Counted from the first letter of the stretch, positions 24,755 through 34,334 are shown. The stretch is DNA of 45,000 nt from Neocallimastix lanati (nom. inval.) (GCA_016946835.1 JACVTC010000113.1:1-45000); one strand, 5' to 3'. The notes: generated by a model from the letters alone, not told the origin. Numbers and translations: made by a program.

Positions 24755-24907
24755 GTATAAATATTTTAAATTTTTTCTTTCCATCTTGATTTTTCAGTTT
24801 ATTTAAAGATTTGGTTGTTAATATAATAATTAATAACTTTTTAAATAGCTAGATACCATTAAATATAGATACCATAAAATATAGATACCATAAAATATAG
24901 ATACCAT
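24755..24907 (+). promoter_or_regulatory. Conserved upstream region of xylanase D with four 16-bp-spaced boxes
   Basis: TAGATACCAT at 24850-24859, 24866-24875, 24882-24891 and 24898-24907. This is the only copy with four boxes; the last ends 102 bp before ATG, so the extra unit is on the distal side. The shared block with CTTTCCATC and GATTTGGTTGTT lies at 24755-24820. Confidence 0.55.
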
Positions 24908-24972
24908 TAAAAATTAATACTTTTTATTTTTTATATTTCATAAATAAATTTTTTATATAAATTTATATTTAT

Positions 24973-24991
24973 TTATAATTAAAAATTATAA
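24973..24991 (+). promoter_or_regulatory. 5' leader hairpin of xylanase D
   Basis: TTATAATT / AATTATAA with a 3-nt loop, ending 18 bp before ATG. Confidence 0.5.
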
Positions 24992-25009
24992 TATAAATTT
25001 AAAATCAAA

Positions 25010-25930
25010 ATGAAATTTCAAAAAATTATTCCATTAACTATTTCTTTAGCTGCTTCTGTTTCAACTGTGGCTGCTCAAAGTTTTTGTTCAAATAATTATC
25101 ATTCAGGTCAGAGTGTCACAGAATATTACAATAAGGTAGGATCTATTGGAGGAATTAATTATGAATTATGGGCTGATAGTGGTAGTAATAGTGCTACTTT
25201 CTATTCAGATGGTTCATTCACTTGTTCTTTCAGAAATGCAAAGGATTATTTATGTCGTACTGGTCTTTCTTTCGATAGTACGAAAAAGCATAATCAAATT
25301 GGACATATGTATGCCGATTTTAAACTTATTAAACAAAACATTTCAAATGTAGATTATTCATTTGTTGGTGTTTATGGATGGAGTAGAAATCCTCTTATTG
25401 AATATTATATTGTTGATAATTGGCTTAGTCCATATCGTCCAGGAGATTGGGTTGGAAATAAGAAGAGAGGTGATTTTGTTATTGATGGAGCAGTATATAC
25501 AGTTTATGAAAACAGTCGTTATGGATCATCTATTGATGGTAATACTCAATTCACTCAATACTTTAGTATTCGTCAAACACCACGTGATTGTGGTACTATT
25601 GATATCACAGCCCATTTCCAACAATGGGAAAAGCTTGGAATGATGATGGGTAATTTACATGAAGCCAAGATTTTAGGAGAAGCAGGTAGTAATGGATATG
25701 GTACTAGTGGTACAGCCGATTTCCCATATGCCAAAGTCTATATTGGATCAAGCAATAATGGCTCTAATTATGCAGCTTATAATAATAATAATAATAATAA
25801 CTATAATAATAACAATAATAATTATAATAATAATAATAATGGATGGAATTCATGGAACAATTGGAATCCATGGAATAATTGGAACAATAATAACAACTAC
25901 AATAATAACAACTGGCACAACTGGTGGTAG
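25010..25930 (+). CDS. Secreted GH11 endo-1,4-beta-xylanase, copy D (306 aa)
   Basis: First gene of the right arm, transcribed away from copy C. The open frame is intact, with the usual signal peptide, Glu131 and Glu224, and the Asn/Trp tail. Distinctive residues are TVAAQSFCS at the cleavage region (Ser24, Ser27; shared only with copy E) and Ser173 in place of the Pro that GH11 enzymes normally have in the thumb 'PSI' motif. It reads SSNNGSNY at the start of the tail, so an extra N-G-S sequon appears there, again shared with E. The thumb change may alter loop rigidity and is the one substitution at a recognised GH11 motif; whether it affects activity cannot be told from sequence. Confidence 0.95.
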   Translation: MKFQKIIPLTISLAASVSTVAAQSFCSNNYHSGQSVTEYYNKVGSIGGINYELWADSGSNSATFYSDGSFTCSFRNAKDYLCRTGLSFDSTKKHNQIGHMYADFKLIKQNISNVDYSFVGVYGWSRNPLIEYYIVDNWLSPYRPGDWVGNKKRGDFVIDGAVYTVYENSRYGSSIDGNTQFTQYFSIRQTPRDCGTIDITAHFQQWEKLGMMMGNLHEAKILGEAGSNGYGTSGTADFPYAKVYIGSSNNGSNYAAYNNNNNNNYNNNNNNYNNNNNGWNSWNNWNPWNNWNNNNNYNNNNWHNWW

Positions 25931-26540
25931 ATTAATTTTATTTTAATTAATTTACCTAAAAATATATTGAAATCAATTAAATTCAGATATATTTCATAAA
26001 ATTGAAATAATTAATATTTCATTAAATAATTATATATAAATGATACTTACTAATTTTAAATATTATGAATGATTTTAATATTTAATAATTTTAAATATTT
26101 GAAATGAAATATTAATCTTATCTAAAATAAAAGGAGATTTAATAATATTAAATATAATTTAAATATTATAAATTAAGATATTTACTAATTTTAAATATTA
26201 GATATGAAAGATATTTACTAATATTAAATAGTAATATTTAATATTAGTAAATATCTTTCATATATATTACTCTTATCTAAAATAAAAAGAAATTTAATAA
26301 TATTAAATATTATATATAAAATTATAAAGCATAAAAAATAATTATATATACACGATACTTACTAATTTTAAATATTATGAATGATTTTAATATTTAATAA
26401 TTTAAAATATTTGAAATGAAATATTAATCTTATCTCAAATATACAATCAAATAAATAATATTAGAAATATTTTCTAATATGTATTATTTAAAAATTTTAT
26501 GTATAAAAATTGAAAAATAATAAATAAATTTTAAAATTGA

Positions 26541-26940
26541 AAAATAATAAATAAATTTTATTAATAATTAATAACTAATGAATAGAAATAAAAATTTTTA
26601 CGAATATAAATGAAATAGTAAATAATCTTGTAAAAAAAAAAAGTTCTTTTATAGTGAATTATCTATATTCAATTTTATATCATTTGTTTTTATTTATTAT
26701 ATGAATTATTAGTGTTTTGTAGTGGCTGATTAGTTTTTGAAAAATAATAAATAAATTTTATTAATAATTAATAACTAATGAATAGAAATAAAAATTTTTA
26801 CGAATATAAATGAAATAGTAAATAATCTTGTAAAAAAAAAAAGTTCTTTTATAGTGAATTATCTATATTCAATTTTATATCATTTGTTTTTATTTATTAT
26901 ATGAATTATTAGTGTTTTGTAGTGGCTGATTAGTTTTTGA
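26541..26940. repeat. Exact 200-bp tandem duplication
   Basis: 26541-26740 and 26741-26940 read the same at every line I compared, including the non-repetitive segment with GTGTTTTGTAGTGGCTG. Confidence 0.95.
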
Positions 26941-27295
26941 AATATAAAAATATAAGTAGAATTAATGGTATTTACTATTTATTATTAAAATATAATTTAG
27001 AAAGCTAAATTTAATTTAAAAAAATAACTCTAATTTAAAAATGTTTATTTTAAATTTAGTCCATTTAAATATAAAAAATTTTTTTAATATTAGTTAGTTA
27101 TGTCTATATGTTTAACCGGACTAAATTTTAAATAAACATATTTAAATATAACAATTTTAAATTTTTTATATTATTAATATAATTATTATTATTAAACTGA
27201 AATTAACATTATTGCACTAAAAATTTTTACTTAAAATAAATCAAATTTTAATAAAAAAAATATACATATATAAGAAAATGAGGAAATATTTTATT

Positions 27296-27475
27296 AATTA
27301 TATATATATAATAATATATATATAATAATAAATATATATATAATAATAAATATATATATAATAATAAATATATATAATAATAAATATATATATAATAATA
27401 AATATATATATATAATAATAAATATATATATATAATAAATATATATATATAATAATAAATATACATATATAATTA
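27296..27475. repeat. AT-only minisatellite
   Basis: About ten units of AATAATAAATATATATA with variation in the number of TA steps. The Tyr/Ile-rich frame on the minus strand is a by-product. Confidence 0.9.
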
Positions 27476-28286
27476 TTATAAATAATACTAATTTTTGAAA
27501 ATATTTTTAATAATTTAAAATAATTTATATAATTCCAATTTAAAAAATATTTAAGACTTTTTCTTTTTTATAAAATTATTTTATAGATTTTTATTTTTTT
27601 ATTTAAATTAATTTATGTTTAAAACTTATTTAATTAGGAGGTTTTCTTTTTTTAATATATTATTGTAAAATTTAAACAAAGAATATAAATATTATTTTTT
27701 CTTTTTTCTATTTTTATTATTTAGTAAACCCTTAATTATTAATATTTATTAAATGGGTAAATAACAAATTTTTTAAAAAATTTTTATATAGTAATGTGTT
27801 AAAATGATAATTAAAAATGATATGAAATGGGTATGAAAGAAATTATTTTTGGAATATTTATATAATTTATAAATATTTATATATGAAGTGATTTAATGAT
27901 AATAAAAATTATATTAAATGGTTTATATAAGAAATTATTTTTGGAATAATTAACGTATATAAATTTTTAATTTTTTCATATATAAAGTTTAATAATAATT
28001 ATAATTCTTTTATCCACCAAAATGAAAGTAGTATTAAATTAAACTTAATCTCCAATTCAAAAATATCAAAAATAATATAAATAAAATTAATTAATGAAAA
28101 AAAAAAAACATTTTTATTTATAATAATAATAATTTATAATAATTTTTTAATTTATGAAGTGGTTTATTATTTATTTATTTATTTTTAGTATAATCTATTT
28201 ATTATTAAAACAAAAAATTTTTATTTAATAAAATAAAAAAAATATATATATATATATTTATTATAATAAAATAATAAATAAAAAAA

Positions 28287-28423
28287 GTATAAATATTTTA
28301 AATTTTTTCTTTCCATTTTGATTTTTCAGTTTATTTAAAGATTTGGTTGTTAATATAATAATTAATAACTTTTTAAATTGCTAGATACCTTTAAAAATAG
28401 ATACCATAAAAAATAGATACCAT
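28287..28423 (+). promoter_or_regulatory. Conserved upstream region of xylanase E with three 16-bp-spaced boxes
   Basis: Boxes start at 28382, 28398 and 28414; the distal one is degenerate (TAGATACCTT). The last ends 101 bp before ATG. Shared block at 28287-28351. Confidence 0.55.
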
Positions 28424-28486
28424 TAAAAATAAATATTTTTTATTTTTTATATTTCAGAAATAAATTTTTTATAAATTTATATTGAT

Positions 28487-28505
28487 TTATAATTAAAAAT
28501 TATAA
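28487..28505 (+). promoter_or_regulatory. 5' leader hairpin of xylanase E
   Basis: TTATAATT / AATTATAA with a 3-nt loop, ending 19 bp before ATG. Confidence 0.5.
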
Positions 28506-28524
28506 AAAAAAATTTAAAATCAAA

Positions 28525-29442
28525 ATGAAATTTCAACAAATTATTCCATTAACTATTTCTTTAGCTGCTTCTGTTTCAACTGTGGCTGCTCAAAGTTTTT
28601 GTTCAAATAATTATCATTCAGGTCAGAGTGTCACAGAATATTACAATAAGGTAGGATCTGTTGGAGGAATTAATTATGAATTATGGGCTGATAGTGGTAG
28701 TAATAGTGCTACTTTCTATTCAAATGGTTCATTCACTTGTTCTTTCAGAAATGCAAAGGATTATTTATGTCGTACTGGTCTTTCTTTCGATAGTACGAAA
28801 AAGCATAATCAAATTGGACATATGTATGCCGATTTTAAACTTATTAAACAAAACATTTCAAATGTAGATTATTCATTTGTTGGTGTTTATGGATGGTCCA
28901 GAAATCCTCTTATAGAATATTATATTGTTGATAATTGGCTTAGTCCATATCGTCCAGGAGATTGGGTTGGAAATAAGAAGAAAGGTGATTTTGTTATTGA
29001 TGGAGCCGTATATACAGTCTATGAAAACAGTCGTTATGGACCATCTATTGATGGTAATACTCAATTCACTCAATACTTTAGTATTCGTCAAACACCACGT
29101 GATTGTGGTACTATTGATATCACAGCACATTTCCAACAATGGGAAAAGCTTGGAATGATGATGGGTAATTTACATGAAGCCAAAATTTTAGGAGAAGCAG
29201 GTAGTAATGGATATGGTACCAGTGGTACAGCCGATTTCCCATATGCCAAAGTCTATATTGGATCAGGCAATAATGGCTCTAATTATGCGGCTTATAATAA
29301 CAATAACAATAATAACTACAATAATAATAACAATTATAATAATAATAATAATGGATGGAATTCGTGGAACAATTGGAATCCATGGAATAACTGGAATAAC
29401 AATAACAACTATAATAATAACAACTGGCACAACTGGTGGTAG
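28525..29442 (+). CDS. Secreted GH11 endo-1,4-beta-xylanase, copy E (305 aa)
   Basis: An intact, intronless copy with all GH11 landmarks (Glu131, Glu224, Pro173) and the Trp-every-third-residue tail. It has the most replacements of the six: Val46 for Ile, Asn67 for Asp and Lys153 for Arg. Asn67 creates an additional N-G-S sequon in a predicted surface strand. Like D it has Ser24, Ser27 and the tail start NNGSNY, marking the two as sister copies. It begins MKFQQ. The 3' flank resembles those of B and C on the other strand, including ATACCATGCTATATTTT near 29670. Confidence 0.95.
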   Translation: MKFQQIIPLTISLAASVSTVAAQSFCSNNYHSGQSVTEYYNKVGSVGGINYELWADSGSNSATFYSNGSFTCSFRNAKDYLCRTGLSFDSTKKHNQIGHMYADFKLIKQNISNVDYSFVGVYGWSRNPLIEYYIVDNWLSPYRPGDWVGNKKKGDFVIDGAVYTVYENSRYGPSIDGNTQFTQYFSIRQTPRDCGTIDITAHFQQWEKLGMMMGNLHEAKILGEAGSNGYGTSGTADFPYAKVYIGSGNNGSNYAAYNNNNNNNYNNNNNYNNNNNGWNSWNNWNPWNNWNNNNNYNNNNWHNWW

Positions 29443-31721
29443 ATTAATTTATTGTAATTAATTAACAGTGCAACATATTGAAATCAATTAATTTCAAAAA
29501 TATATCATAAAATTGTTATTATTTAAATCATTAATATAAACGATACTTATTAATATTATATATTACTATTATTTATATATATATATATATAAAGTAAAAA
29601 AAAAAGGAAAAATTCTAAATAAATTATTATTATTTATATATATATATAAAAAATAAAAAAATTCTAAACAAATATACCATGCTATATTTTATATAATTAT
29701 TATGAATTAAATTATTAATATAATATAAATTAATGAAATATTATAAATTATTAACGTCAAATGCGCTAATAATTTATTTAAATTATATAATATATGATAC
29801 TTATTAATATTTAGTAACAATTAAAAATTATTAAAAAAATTAATTTTTAATAATAAATAATTATAATAATAAATAAATAATATCAAAAAACATTCGAATA
29901 TGTATTATTTAAAAATTTTTTTAATAATAAATAATTTTAATAATAAATAAATATTATCAAAAAACATTCGAGTATGTATTATTTAAAAATTTTATATGCA
30001 GAAATTAAAAAAAAGAAAATAAACATTTATTAATAATTTATAACCATTAAATAGAAGTAGAAATTTAAACTAATGAAAAGGAAGCAATAAATGAAGATTT
30101 AAAAAAAAGTAAATTTATGAGTTATCTATATTAAATTTTAAATCCTCTGTTTTTATTTATTTATTATAATTAATATTATTTATTATTAATTATTGAAGTG
30201 TTTTCTCATAAATCTTATAATTAAACTTTTACTTTAAAAAGTAACTCCAATAATAATTATTGAAAAGAAAATGTCATAATTAAATATTTTTTTAAATTGG
30301 GTTTATAAAATATAATTTATATTATCATAATTAAATATTTTTTTAAATTGGGTTTATAAAATATAATTTATATTATTATTAATATTTTCGAAAACTAAGA
30401 TTGTATATAATAATTTTTAATAAAAATTTTATTTATTTTATATATATATATTTATTTAAATTTTTTTTAATGCTTTTAAATGTTCATTCAATTTTGTTTA
30501 AATGTTTTTAAATGTTCAATCAATTCTTTTTAAATAAATTATTATATATATATATATTTACTAAATTGGTTTTAATAAATATAAAAATTTTTAATATTGT
30601 TTCATGTTTAAAATTAATAATAATATATTATAAAAAGAAAACCCTTTAATTAAATTTTTTAAATAGAGAGATTATAAAAGATATTTACTTTTTTCTGTTA
30701 ATTTTATTTTTTTTTAAACCTTTAATTAATAATATTTATTAAATGGGTAAATAATAAATATATTAATAATTTATATTATCATAATTAAATATTTTTTTAA
30801 ATTGGGTTTATAAAATATAATTTATATTATTATTAATATTTTCGAAAACTAAGATTGTATATAATAATTTTTAATAAAAATTTTATTTATTTTATATATA
30901 TATATTTATTTAAATTTTTTTTAATGCTTTTAAATGTTCATTCAATTTTGTTTAAATGTTTTTAAATGTTCAATCAATTCTTTTTAAATAAATTATTATA
31001 TATATATATATTTACTAAATTGGTTTTAATAAATATAAAAATTTTTAATATTGTTTCATGTTTAAAATTAATAATAATATATTATAAAAAGAAAACCCTT
31101 TAATTAAATTTTTTAAATAGAGAGATTATAAAAGATATTTACTTTTTTCTGTTAATTTTATTTTTTTTTAAACCTTTAATTAATAATATTTATTAAATGG
31201 GTAAATAATAAATAACAATTTTTTTTAAAAAATTTTATATAGTAATATGTTAAAATGATAATTAAAAAATAATATGAAATGGGTACGATAAAAATTATAA
31301 AAATTATTTTTGGAATATTTATATATATTTAAATATTTTTATATATTTATCGATTTATAAGTGATTTAGTAATAATAAAAATTATATTAAATGGTTTATA
31401 GAAGAAATTATTTTTGGAATAATTAATGTAAATAAATTTTTAATTTTTTATTATTTTTTCATATATAAAATTTAATAATAAATATAATACTTTTATCCAC
31501 CAAAATGAAAATAGAATTAAATTAAATTTAATCTTTAGTTTAAAAATAATAAAAATAAAATTAATTAATGAAAAAAAAACCATTTTTATTTATAATAATA
31601 ATAATTTATAATAAATTTTTAATTTATGAATTGGTTTATTATTTATTTATTTATTTTTAGTATAATCTATTTATTATTAAATCAAAAAATATTTATTATA
31701 ATAAAACTAAAAAAAAAAAAA
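29443..31721. other. Spacer between xylanases E and F
   Basis: The E 3' flank is followed by inverted homologues of the A-B spacer: 30110-30290 matches 18130-18350 in reverse. Then comes a 51-bp duplication at about 30274-30370 nested at the left edge of an exact 454-bp tandem duplication (30321-31214). The GGTTTTC element here is in the minus orientation (about 30640 and again about 31093). No gene seen. Confidence 0.7.
30321..31214. repeat. Exact 454-bp tandem duplication
   Basis: Landmarks recur exactly 454 bp apart: ATTATCATAATT at 30321 and 30775, and AAATGGGTAAATAAT at 30741 and 31195. Intervening lines read identically in both copies. Confidence 0.93.
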
Positions 31722-31859
31722 AGTATAAATATTTTAAATTTTTTCTTTCCATCTTAATTTTTCAGTTTATTTAAAGATTTGGTTGTTAATATAATAATTA
31801 ATAACTTTTTAAATAGCTAGATACCATTAAAAATAGATACCATAAAATATAGATACCAT
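31722..31859 (+). promoter_or_regulatory. Conserved upstream region of xylanase F with three 16-bp-spaced boxes
   Basis: TAGATACCAT at 31818-31827, 31834-31843 and 31850-31859; the last ends 100 bp before ATG. Shared block at 31722-31788. Confidence 0.55.
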
Positions 31860-31922
31860 TAAAAATTAATAATTTTTTTTTTTTTATATTTTATAAATAA
31901 ATTTTTATAAATTTTTATTGAT

Positions 31923-31941
31923 TTATAATTAAAAATTATAA
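31923..31941 (+). promoter_or_regulatory. 5' leader hairpin of xylanase F
   Basis: TTATAATT / AATTATAA with a 3-nt loop, ending 18 bp before ATG. Confidence 0.5.
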
Positions 31942-31959
31942 AAAAAAATTAAAATCAAA

Positions 31960-32889
31960 ATGAAATTTCAAAAAATTATTCCATTAACTATTTCTTTAGC
32001 TGCTTCTGTTTCACTTGTGGCTGCTCAAAGTTTTTGTTTAAATAACTATCATTCAGGTCAAAGTGTTACAGAATATTATAATAAAGTAGGATCCATTGGA
32101 GGAATTAATTATGAATTATGGGCTGATAGTGGTAGTAATAGTGCTACTTTCTATTCAGATGGTTCATTCACTTGTTCTTTCAGGAATGCAAAGGATTATT
32201 TATGTCGTACTGGTCTTTCTTTCGATAGTACGAAAAAGCATAATCAAATTGGACATATGTATGCCGATTTTAAACTTATTAAACAAAACATTTCAAATGT
32301 AGATTATTCATTTGTTGGTGTTTATGGATGGAGTAGAAATCCTCTTATAGAATATTATATTGTTGATAATTGGCTTAGTCCATATCGTCCAGGAGATTGG
32401 GTTGGAAATAAGAAGAGAGGTGATTTTGTTATTGATGGAGCCGTATATACAGTTTATGAAAACAGTCGTTATGGACCATCTATTGATGGTAATACTCAAT
32501 TCACTCAATACTTTAGTATTCGTCAAACACCACGTGATTGTGGTACTATTGATATCACAGCACATTTCCAACAATGGGAAAAGCTTGGAATGATGATGGG
32601 TAATTTACATGAAGCTAAGATTTTAGGAGAAGCAGGTAGTAATGGATATGGTACCAGTGGTACAGCCGATTTCCCATATGCTAAAGTCTATATTGGATCA
32701 GACAATAATGGAGCTAATTATGCAGCTTATAATAATAATAATAACAATAACAATAATAACTACAATAATAATAATTACAATAATAATAATAATAATAATG
32801 GATGGAATTCATGGAACAATTGGAATCCATGGAATAATTGGAACAATAATAACAACTATAATAACAACAACTGGCACAACTGGTGGTAG
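31960..32889 (+). CDS. Secreted GH11 endo-1,4-beta-xylanase, copy F (309 aa)
   Basis: The longest and rightmost copy. The catalytic domain matches B and C except for Ser24 and Leu27, so it carries no private active-site change. The tail begins SDNNGANY as in A and B and has the longest Asn run, broken by two Tyr, before the WxxW series and WHNWW end. It begins MKFQK. Its upstream spacer keeps the orientation relative to the gene seen in the left arm, unlike D and E, so F may represent the original state of the right arm. Immediately 3' lies a 29-bp duplication (about 32934-32990) and then the satellite-like block at 33040-33760. Confidence 0.95.
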   Translation: MKFQKIIPLTISLAASVSLVAAQSFCLNNYHSGQSVTEYYNKVGSIGGINYELWADSGSNSATFYSDGSFTCSFRNAKDYLCRTGLSFDSTKKHNQIGHMYADFKLIKQNISNVDYSFVGVYGWSRNPLIEYYIVDNWLSPYRPGDWVGNKKRGDFVIDGAVYTVYENSRYGPSIDGNTQFTQYFSIRQTPRDCGTIDITAHFQQWEKLGMMMGNLHEAKILGEAGSNGYGTSGTADFPYAKVYIGSDNNGANYAAYNNNNNNNNNNYNNNNYNNNNNNNGWNSWNNWNPWNNWNNNNNYNNNNWHNWW

Positions 32890-33039
32890 ATTAATTTATT
32901 GTAATTAATTTACCTAGCAACATATTGAAATCAATTAAATTAAGAAATATTAATGATTTCAATTAAATTAAGAAATATTAATGATTTCAATAATAATAAC
33001 TATATGAAATTATTTAGTAGATATCTATTAAAAATAATT

Positions 33040-33084
33040 ATATATAAACAATAAACAATACTTATTAATACTAAATATTACTAT

Positions 33085-33115
<31 letters not shown>

Positions 33116-33760
33116 ATTTATATAAACGATAAACCATACTTATTAATATTAAATATTACTATTATATGTATATACATATAAAAAAAAAAAAATAAAAAAA
33201 TTTTTTTATATTACTATTATATATATATACATATAAAAAAAAAAAAAAAATAATTTTATATAAATGATAAACGATACTTATTAATATTAAATATTACTAT
33301 TATATATATATATACATATAAAAAAATGAATATTAAATATTACTACTATATATATATACATATAAAAGAAAATAAAATTATTTATTTTTTTATATTACTA
33401 TTATATATATAAAAAAAATAAAAAAAAATTTTTTATATAAACGATAAACCATACTTATTAATATTAAATATTACTATTAAAAAAAAAAATAATTTTATAT
33501 AAATGATAAACGATACTTATTAATATTAAATATTACTATTATATATATATACATATAAAAAAATAAATATTAAATATTACTACTATATATATATACATAT
33601 AAAAGAAAATAAAATTATTTATTTTTTTATATTACTATTATATATATAAAAAAAATAAAAAAAATTTTTTTATATAAATGATAAACGATACTTATTAATA
33701 TTAAATGTTACTATTATATGTATATACCTATAAAAAAAATTAAAAAAATAAAAAAATACT
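33040..33760. repeat. Satellite-like block of degenerate ~70-bp units
   Basis: Several copies of a unit built from GATA, CTTATTAATATTAAATATTA, CTATTATATATATATACATAT and an A run, at about 33050, 33125, 33265, 33440, 33510 and 33680. A larger duplication is visible as 33245-33410 against 33490-33655. The unit derives from the xylanase 3' flank (CGATACTTATTAATATT occurs near 29540). Confidence 0.85.
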
Positions 33761-34289
33761 TAATAAGTTTTATATCAATCATTTTATAATGAATTATAAT
33801 ATATATATATATAATTCATTAATAATATTTTTTTATAAAAAAAATATTATTAATTTTTTATTTATTTATGATTATGTATTTATATTTTCAAATTCTATTT
33901 AATATATTTTAACATTAATAAAAATATATATATATATATTTTGTAATTTTTTATATTAATTATTGTTTTAGGTTTTGATACAAAAATATTCAAGGAAAGA
34001 ATAAAAAAAAAAAAAAAAAAAAAATTATATATAATATATATAACCAATAAAAAAAAAAAAAAAATGACTGTCTCAAATTATGCAAGGCATTGGTATCATA
34101 TATATATCATATATATTTGATTAATAATTACTTTGAAAAAATAAAAAATATTACTATTTTAACTTTTTATTTTTATGTTAGAAATTTTAAAAAAGTAATT
34201 ATTGTGGTAATATAATACCAAATATTATACCAAATAAAATCATTTATACCAAAAAAAAAATTAATAAAATAAAATAAAATAAAATAAAA

Positions 34290-34332
<43 letters not shown>

Positions 34333-34334
34333 AA
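33761..34334. other. Gene-poor AT spacer
   Basis: Poly-A runs at about 34005-34023 and 34290-34330, plus (TA)n. ATGACTGTCTCAAATTATGC at 34064 opens a 10-residue frame followed by a GT; it could be a tiny first exon, but nothing downstream supports this. Confidence 0.5.

Larger units (their letters stand above)
22881..25009. other. Central divergent spacer between xylanases C and D
   Basis: The two sides are inverted repeats of one another for roughly 22881-23680 and 24250-25009, each ending in the shared upstream region. The middle (about 23680-24250) is AT-rich, has a long A run at 24080-24104 and carries two plus-oriented copies of the GGTTTTC element (about 23745 and 24165). The mirror axis must therefore lie between these points. 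No gene seen. Confidence 0.7.
25931..28286. other. Spacer between xylanases D and E
   Basis: The longest spacer. Near 26035-26440 a block around TTTTAAATATTATGAATG is repeated and partly inverted (for example 26210-26250). An exact 200-bp tandem duplication (26541-26940) and an (ATATATAATAATAA)-type minisatellite (27296-27475) follow. The AATTAGGAGGTTTTC element at about 27630 is in the plus orientation. No gene seen. Confidence 0.7.
15200..33000. repeat. Mirrored (inverted) gene array of six GH11 xylanase units
   Basis: Three units on the minus strand (starts at 17024, 19985, 22880) face away from three on the plus strand (starts at 25010, 28525, 31960). Start-to-start spacing is 2961 and 2895 bp in the left arm and 3515 and 3435 bp in the right arm, with 2130 bp between the central start codons. 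Upstream sequence, coding sequence and part of the 3' flank are shared by all units; for example 15215-15310 is homologous to 26950-27045 on the opposite strand. The outer limits are approximate. Confidence 0.85.

Noticed and set aside
15200-33000. The array as a transposon or a simple assembly duplication
   Set aside because: I saw no transposase, terminal inverted repeats or target duplication. Copies differ in coding residues, Asn-run length and spacer structure, so they are not one sequence assembled six times, although long reads should confirm this.
34064-34110. Possible short first exon beginning ATGACTGTC
   Set aside because: Only ten codons precede a GT and no convincing downstream exon in frame could be found on the plus strand.
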